Source: Acetobacteraceae bacterium
GTDB taxonomy: Bacteria; Pseudomonadota; Alphaproteobacteria; Acetobacterales; Acetobacteraceae
Assembly: GCA_025352375.1 (NCBI GenBank)
Contig: JANXTL010000332.1
Coordinates: 1-33,520, forward strand
Direction of reading: 5' to 3'
DNA length: 33,520 nt
Shown here: in pieces, positions 32,304 to 33,520 of the stretch
How positions within the stretch are numbered: the stretch's first letter is position 1
How the letters are laid out: every line of letters starts with the position of its first letter
Made by a program: the position numbers and the translations under genes
Notes under the pieces: model-generated
What the model was told of the DNA's origin: nothing
Databases searched by the model: none
Seen by the model: only the letters and a program-made list of their open reading frames with translations

Positions 32304-33290
32304 TTATTTATGCGGTTTCAGATCGTCGGGCAGGAAACCGGTGTCGACGAGCTTGCCCCAATCCGCGGTGCCGGAGAATGCACCGACCATGCTTTGCGCC
32401 TGGATCATGCGGTCCATGCCGGCGAAATCGAAATTGCCCGGGCCCCAATAGGGCGTGCCGGATTTGGCGGTCTTGGTCAGGCGGTTGACGGCCGCCCGCA
32501 CGATCGCCGGTTCCAGATTGTAGGCCTTGGCGATGATGTCGCTCGCCTCATCGGGGTGGGCATACATGAATTCCACTGCCTTGCGCCGCCCGCGAATGAT
32601 GGCCCGCACGAAGTCGGGCCTTCCTGTCGCGGCCGCGCCCGTGGTGACCCCAACCACGTCGCACAAGGGCGGCAGCACGTCGTCGGCGAACCCGATCGGC
32701 TGCAAGTCGCCGGCATTCTTCGACCAGACGGGATCGGCCAAAGTCGCCACGTCGATCGACCCGAGCCCGAGCGCCACCACCTGCTCCCCAAAGCCGCCGA
32801 CCCGCACCAATTCGACATCCGTGGGCTTCAAGCCGATGGTCGCGAGCATCAGAACATCGACCGCCTGACTGGTAGATTTGGGGTTGGTATAACCGATTCT
32901 CTTGCCCTTGAGGTCCGTCAACGCCCTGATCGGAGACCCTTTTTTGACCGCCCAGGCGAACTCGGCGACCGTCAGCGCGTTGTCGCTGACGATCCGCAGA
33001 TCGGCGCCCTGCTGGATGGCAGCGACGGTGCTGGCCAGCGCGATCTCGCCATACGCCAGATTGCCACCGAGCATGATGCGAACCGTGCTGCCGCCGCCGT
33101 CGGACGACAAAATGCCGGAGATATCCGCGCCTTCCTGGTGGAAGAACCCTTTTTCCATGGCGATGGCATAGGGCATCCCGTTCGCCGCCACCCCGTAATT
33201 GCTCACCACAATCTGCTCGGCTGCCTCAGCAGCGGACATGCCGAGCAGCAAGGTGCCGAGAACGGCGAGCGTGCGACGAAGGCGTGTCAT
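32304..33290 (-). CDS. ABC importer substrate-binding protein (NMT1/THI5-like)
   Basis: This 328-residue binding protein has a signal peptide ending near SAAEAAEQ. The NMT1/SsuA-like fold is supported by the stretches NGMPYAIAMEKGFFHQEGAD, LTDLKGKRIGYTNPKSTSQ and YAHPDEASDIIAKAYNLEP. Ligands of this superfamily range from sulfonates to pyrimidine precursors of thiamine; this one is not identifiable. GGGGAA precedes the ATG. It heads an operon with two permeases and no ATPase. Confidence 0.92.
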   Translation of the reverse strand: MTRLRRTLAVLGTLLLGMSAAEAAEQIVVSNYGVAANGMPYAIAMEKGFFHQEGADISGILSSDGGGSTVRIMLGGNLAYGEIALASTVAAIQQGADLRIVSDNALTVAEFAWAVKKGSPIRALTDLKGKRIGYTNPKSTSQAVDVLMLATIGLKPTDVELVRVGGFGEQVVALGLGSIDVATLADPVWSKNAGDLQPIGFADDVLPPLCDVVGVTTGAAATGRPDFVRAIIRGRRKAVEFMYAHPDEASDIIAKAYNLEPAIVRAAVNRLTKTAKSGTPYWGPGNFDFAGMDRMIQAQSMVGAFSGTADWGKLVDTGFLPDDLKPHK

Positions 33291-33354
33291 AGATGTTCCC
33301 CGGACTGTCGTGCGCCCAGTGTGTCCCGGCGAGGGCTTCCAGGGAAGGGGGCGG

Positions 33355-33520
33355 TCAGAGCTTGATAATGCCCGCCAGAATGGCGATTGCGGTGGCGAGC
33401 ATGAACCCCATTTTTACGGTCACCCGGTCTTCAAGGCTTTTTGTTGCTGCACCAATCTCCCGCCGGAATGCTCGGACTTCGTCCCGCACGGTGCCAATGG
33501 AACCTTCCAGTTCCCGCCGG
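33355..33520 (-). CDS. Partial coiled-coil protein with C-terminal membrane anchor
   Basis: The last 54 residues of a minus-strand gene run in from beyond the right edge and stop at TGA (33357-33355). The visible part has a charged heptad-like helix (RRELEGSIGTVRDEVRAFRR, continuing to KSLEDRV) followed by one hydrophobic segment (MGFMLATAIAILAGIIKL) that ends the protein. This layout resembles small DUF1640/CCDC90-like bacterial proteins. Family placement is tentative because the N-terminus is missing. Confidence 0.65.
   Translation of the reverse strand, partial: RRELEGSIGTVRDEVRAFRREIGAATKSLEDRVTVKMGFMLATAIAILAGIIKL

Noticed and set aside
32118-33365. Long plus-strand ORF opposite the second importer genes
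   Set aside because: The encoded protein is Arg/Gly/His-rich shadow sequence, while the minus-strand genes carry clear family motifs.
1-33520. CRISPR arrays, tRNA or rRNA genes, riboswitches, intact insertion sequences
   Set aside because: None was recognised on either strand. Small structured RNAs cannot be excluded without a covariance-model search.

Overview
This GC-rich window reads as the chromosome of an alphaproteobacterium, most likely from the Rhodospirillales/Acetobacteraceae side. That placement is an inference from gene order and protein style: an Rrf2 regulator followed by sufBCDS-sufU-sufT-sufA, hflK-hflC-degP, an HWE histidine kinase, and many ATGA/GTGA gene overlaps. No rRNA, tRNA, CRISPR array or intact transposase gene was seen.

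Layout. Positions 1-930 hold an AlgH/YqgE gene whose stop codon lies inside a 58-bp palindromic repeat. Positions 931-1845 hold an MFE-2-type short-chain dehydrogenase, followed on the same strand by a 10-codon mini-ORF and a hairpin. Positions 1996-8319 hold a complete SUF iron-sulfur operon (Rrf2 regulator, SufB, C, D, S, U, T, A-type carrier), followed by a second copy of the palindromic repeat. Positions 8485-10433 (minus) hold a zinc-ribbon protein, a DUF3828-like secreted protein and the Mrp Fe-S carrier. Positions 10567-15710 (plus) hold hflK, hflC, a Do-like protease and an unusual multi-spanning SPFH-like protein. Positions 15707-18109 (minus) hold serB, mepA and a short polysaccharide-export lipoprotein; aroQ diverges from them. 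Positions 18776-21305 hold a complete SsuABC/TauABC-like importer. Positions 21313-22784 (minus) hold a GlcG/HbpS-like secreted protein and a putative nuclease-domain protein. Positions 22995-24391 hold ygfZ and a TPMT-like methyltransferase. Positions 24883-27464 hold a four-PAS HWE histidine kinase and a single-domain response regulator. Positions 27472-28912 (minus) hold two SDRs, and an acyl-CoA ligase diverges from them. Positions 30826-33290 (minus) hold a second importer (binding protein and two permeases) with no ATPase gene and a degraded ORF at its 3' end. The right edge cuts a coiled-coil/membrane-anchor protein.

Three sets of genes fit together. SUF, Mrp and YgfZ all serve Fe-S cluster assembly, delivery or repair. 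HflKC, the Do-like protease and the SPFH-like protein form a membrane and envelope quality-control block. Two importers of the same superfamily lie about 10 kb apart, and only one carries an ATPase.

The best leads are the nuclease-like protein (22008-22784), the SPFH-like protein (14481-15710), the palindromic repeat that ends algH, and the ATPase-less importer with its decayed neighbour. I did not find a clearly new multi-gene system. All family assignments come from reading motifs by eye, without database searches.
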